This document shows positions 61,254 through 64,000 of a stretch of DNA of 64,000 nucleotides, piece by piece. Position 1 is the stretch's first letter. Every line of letters starts with the position of its first letter. Both the position numbers and the translations under genes were made by a program. The DNA is from Microcosmobacter sp040493455. GTDB lineage: Bacteria; Bacteroidota; Bacteroidia; Flavobacteriales; Flavobacteriaceae. Below the pieces are notes generated by a model. The model did not search any database and was not told where the DNA came from. It saw nothing but the letters and a program-made list of their open reading frames with translations. The stretch is from assembly GCF_040493455.1 (NCBI RefSeq), contig NZ_JANFDA010000001.1, positions 1-64,000 of the forward strand, read 5' to 3'.

Positions 61254-63743
61254 TTATCTTATAAAATTGTTAAGGGATTTTAACTTAATAATTGGGATTT
61301 CTTCATCTTGAGTTAAAAATTCTATCGTTTTTATTTCGTTAGGTAGCAAATCGAAAAAGTTATCGGAGAAATGCCCTTTTGAATCTGTATGTAAAAACAC
61401 ATCTTTTTGTAATGTGGTGCTTGTGAGTTCTACTAGAAAACCATCTTTAGTTTTAGTTACTATTTTTTGAATTGGCGCTTGTGCTAGCTTTAAATCTTTT
61501 GGTTTTACAAAGTAATCGCATCGGGTTTGGCCATTAAACTTAGTTATTAAAACTGCTTTATCTTTTTTGAACTCAGACTGTGTCCCAGAAAAATCTATTC
61601 TATAAGCCTTAGTGTTAGACAATAGTTCAGATTTAAAGTCCTTGCTTATACTCCAAATGGAATCGCCTTCAAAAGTTCTGATTTCAAGTTCCAGACTACT
61701 TTCAATAGCCTCGACTCCATCATTGATAGCAAATACCTCAATAATGTGGTCTTCAATAGTATTCGAAACAAATACATCTTCAAAACTTCGTTTGGCTTTA
61801 TAGTGCAGTGCTTTCCAATTTCCAAAATGATCTATACTCGACCACGAAACTGCTGGCCAACAATCATTGAGTTGCCAATACAATGTTCCCATGTTGTAAG
61901 GCTTGGCGCGACGGTGTGCTTCAATACCTTTTGTGATACCATGAGCTTGCACCAATTGACTCATATATACATAGTCTTCAGGCTCATTAGGAACTGGAAA
62001 ATCGCGCTCCATGTATTCTCTAATAAGCTGGAATCCTCTATGGTGTTTCTGATGATTTTTAAAGCCTTCAGAATCAATATCAATGGAGTCTGATTGATTG
62101 ATAAATCGTATGGCTTCATAACTAGGAAATGCCTGAAACCCAAACTCACTCATGAAACGCGGCACATGCTCTTCAAAATGTTCAAACGGATAACCATCGT
62201 GCCACACCCACCAATCGTGCGCATCGCCTTCGAACTTGTACTGTGGATTGCCACGACCATATTTTGGAGACGACTCCCAATACGGTACATTGGTCAATTC
62301 TGATACTGTTTGTGGCAAGATAAAATAAAACACTTTGAGATAGTTATTCCAGATTTCTTCTTTTTCATCATTGCTTCTATTAGCTTGCCAGCCCCATCGA
62401 TGCCAGCCTTCGGAGTTTTCGTTATTACCACACCACAATACTATTGATGGATGCTTACGAAGTCGTTTTATATTCTCAACTGCCTCTTGCCGAACATTAT
62501 CTAAAAATGCTTCATCTCCAGGGTACATGGCACAAGCAAACATAAAGTCTTGCCATACCATAATACCTTTTTCATCACAGAGTTCGTAGAATTTATCACT
62601 TTCATAAATACCTCCTCCCCATACTCTGAGCATGTTCATGTTGGCATCTACAACATCATTTAAGAGCTTCTCATAATGTTGTTCAGTAACTTTATTTTGA
62701 AAGCTATGCTGTGGAATATAGTTTGCTCCTTTAGCATATACAGGGACACCATTGACTTTGAAATAGAAGGATTCACCGAGGCTATCTTTTTCTGTAACGA
62801 GTTCAACATTTCTTAAACCCTTTTTGACTGAAATTGAATCATATATCCTTTTATCCTTTTTTACTACTATTTTGAAATCATATAAGTATTGCTCTCCTAA
62901 ATTATGTGGCCACCAAAGTTTTGGATTTTTTATGAGTATAGGTATGAATTGCCTATATGCCTTAAATGAATCCTCACTTACCTGATAAAGACTGTCATTA
63001 ACATAAACCTCAAAAGTTAAATCCCTGTCCACTCCCCAAATGTCATTTTTCAGCAAACGAAAATCAAGGCCTAGGTTTATTAGCGAATCATCTAAATAAC
63101 CATGACTAATTTTTAAGTCTTTAAGCCTGTAATCATTCCAACTAATCAGCTTAATTGGTCGCCAAATTCCCGAAGTGTTTAGTTTTGGTCCCCAATCCCA
63201 TCCATACTGAAATTGTGCTTTTCTGGTAAAAATGCGGTTGCCTTCAGGAAGTTCGTAGGGTAGTTTTGATTTTGCTGCTGCTTCATATTTTGAAGTATGT
63301 TCAAATAGAATTCTGAGTTCATTAGATGCTTTCAAAAGTGGCTTTACATCAACTTCAAAAGCCCTGAAAGCATTGTTAGACTTCAAAATCAAACTATCAT
63401 TAAGATACACAGATGCATAGGTGTCTAGCCCTTCAAAATTCAATTCTAAATGTTTCTTTTGAAGTGTTTCTTCATCTACATCAAAAGTGGTTTTGTACTC
63501 CCAATCTGTTTCGGAAACCCATTGTACTTTTTCCTCGTTGTTGCCAATAAATGGGTTTTCAATAAGTTGATGATCCAACAAATCTGAAAACACGTTACCA
63601 GGAACTGTTGCCGAATGCCATACCGAATCACCAACTTGTCTAAACTCCCAATTATTGTGTAACTCTAAAGTTTGTGGTACATCGTATTTTGGTTGACAAG
63701 ACAAGCATACTAGTAAACAAAGAAAGGTAAAACTATATCTCAT
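61254..63743 (-). CDS. Glycoside hydrolase family 2 beta-mannosidase, lipoprotein
   Basis: The 829 residues start with a lipoprotein signal, MRYSFTFLCLLVCLSC (Cys 16). A sugar-binding domain (about 25-190), an Ig-like domain and a TIM barrel follow. The acid/base Glu lies in WCGNNENSEGW (about residue 440) and the nucleophile Glu in MSEFGFQAFPS (about 532). GTLYWQLNDCWPAVSWSS near 635 is typical of family 2 beta-mannosidases. The enzyme should sit on the outer side of a membrane and remove beta-mannose from glycans. Its start overlaps cutC by 11 bases. Confidence 0.93.
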   Translation of the reverse strand: MRYSFTFLCLLVCLSCQPKYDVPQTLELHNNWEFRQVGDSVWHSATVPGNVFSDLLDHQLIENPFIGNNEEKVQWVSETDWEYKTTFDVDEETLQKKHLELNFEGLDTYASVYLNDSLILKSNNAFRAFEVDVKPLLKASNELRILFEHTSKYEAAAKSKLPYELPEGNRIFTRKAQFQYGWDWGPKLNTSGIWRPIKLISWNDYRLKDLKISHGYLDDSLINLGLDFRLLKNDIWGVDRDLTFEVYVNDSLYQVSEDSFKAYRQFIPILIKNPKLWWPHNLGEQYLYDFKIVVKKDKRIYDSISVKKGLRNVELVTEKDSLGESFYFKVNGVPVYAKGANYIPQHSFQNKVTEQHYEKLLNDVVDANMNMLRVWGGGIYESDKFYELCDEKGIMVWQDFMFACAMYPGDEAFLDNVRQEAVENIKRLRKHPSIVLWCGNNENSEGWHRWGWQANRSNDEKEEIWNNYLKVFYFILPQTVSELTNVPYWESSPKYGRGNPQYKFEGDAHDWWVWHDGYPFEHFEEHVPRFMSEFGFQAFPSYEAIRFINQSDSIDIDSEGFKNHQKHHRGFQLIREYMERDFPVPNEPEDYVYMSQLVQAHGITKGIEAHRRAKPYNMGTLYWQLNDCWPAVSWSSIDHFGNWKALHYKAKRSFEDVFVSNTIEDHIIEVFAINDGVEAIESSLELEIRTFEGDSIWSISKDFKSELLSNTKAYRIDFSGTQSEFKKDKAVLITKFNGQTRCDYFVKPKDLKLAQAPIQKIVTKTKDGFLVELTSTTLQKDVFLHTDSKGHFSDNFFDLLPNEIKTIEFLTQDEEIPIIKLKSLNNFIR

Positions 63744-64000
63744 CTAAGATGGCTTTAATGGTTGCAAGATCAGATACTGTCTGATTATTATCTATTGGTT
63801 TAGAAGCAGAAGCATGAATTTCGGAAAATCCTGCTTTTTTAAACAACTTGGCATTCGCTGGATTAATACCGCTTCCTGGCATGATTATGATTCTACCTTT
63901 GGCGCGTTCTTTCAATTCTTTGAGTAGTTTAAACCCTTCTTCTGCCTTATGCTCCTGCCCAGAAGTGAGTATACGTTCAACTCCTAGATCAATTAACTGC
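63733..64000 (-). CDS. cutC: CutC family protein, 5' part outside window
   Basis: Only the last 88 codons are present. The sequence shows the CutC signature RILTSGQEHKAEEGF, then RIIIMPGSGINPANAK and EIHASASKP, conserved in the TIM-barrel family named for copper homeostasis (function still debated). The frame is open to the right edge. It runs into the beta-mannosidase gene with an overlap of 11 bases. Confidence 0.93.
   Translation of the reverse strand, partial: QLIDLGVERILTSGQEHKAEEGFKLLKELKERAKGRIIIMPGSGINPANAKLFKKAGFSEIHASASKPIDNNQTVSDLATIKAILDEI

Overview
This window comes from a member of the Bacteroidota, almost certainly a marine-type Flavobacteriaceae. The base composition is AT-rich. 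Many genes are preceded by the Bacteroidota -7 box TAnnTTTG, and there are few Shine-Dalgarno sequences. Typical flavobacterial systems are present: the type IX secretion translocon SprA, a choice-of-anchor L surface protein, alternative complex III, Cys-pair TonB proteins, and the rimP-nusA-infB cluster. No complete mobile element, rRNA or CRISPR array was seen; there is one tRNA.

Layout. 1-2368 (-): N-terminal part of a large repeat-containing secreted surface protein that runs off the left edge. 2614-5333 (+): NifU/Nfu Fe-S scaffold, dodecin, an exported unknown protein and an MscS channel. 5330-11653 (-): tsaB behind a five-gene tripartite efflux operon (ATPase, two MacB-like permeases, HlyD-type adaptor, TolC). 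11745-17003 (-): first respiratory block, with heme O synthase, two subunit III genes, subunit IV, two SCO-type proteins (one without metal ligands), a DUF420 protein and a small exported CxxC protein. 17156-18040 (+): metallo-beta-lactamase-fold hydrolase. 18043-21963 (-): three proteins sharing a TonB C-terminal-like domain, one fused to an outer-membrane barrel. 22036-36429 (-): vanZ-like gene, gcvH, sprA, ruvA, malic enzyme, queG, a cytochrome P450 and ruvB.

36501-47956 (-): second respiratory block, actA-B-C-D-E-F followed by cytochrome oxidase subunits II and I. It should form a quinol:cytochrome c/oxygen chain, while the first block supplies heme, subunits III/IV and copper delivery. 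48168-48551 (+): SPOR protein. 48622-53062 (-): infB, nusA, rimP, with a terminator-like hairpin just before rimP. 53212-54039 (+): tandem universal stress protein. 54040-54481: a noncoding stretch unusually rich in inverted repeats, leading into an orphan formyltransferase-fold gene. 55118-55584: terminators, a duplicated 3' end of tRNA-Gln and the tRNA-Gln gene. 55585-59634 (+): DUF2723 membrane glycosyltransferase and polysaccharide deacetylase. 59631-64000 (-): Cys-less thioredoxin, metallophosphoesterase, lipoprotein beta-mannosidase and the 3' part of cutC.

The most interesting signals are regulatory: the palindrome-rich formyltransferase leader with a 15-codon ORF inside a hairpin; a perfect inverted repeat filling the promoter spacer of the cytochrome oxidase assembly operon; a possible NusA-sensitive attenuator before rimP-nusA-infB; and an mscS terminator embedded in the coding sequence of the opposing tsaB gene. 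All assignments come from reading the sequence and family knowledge; no database search was run.
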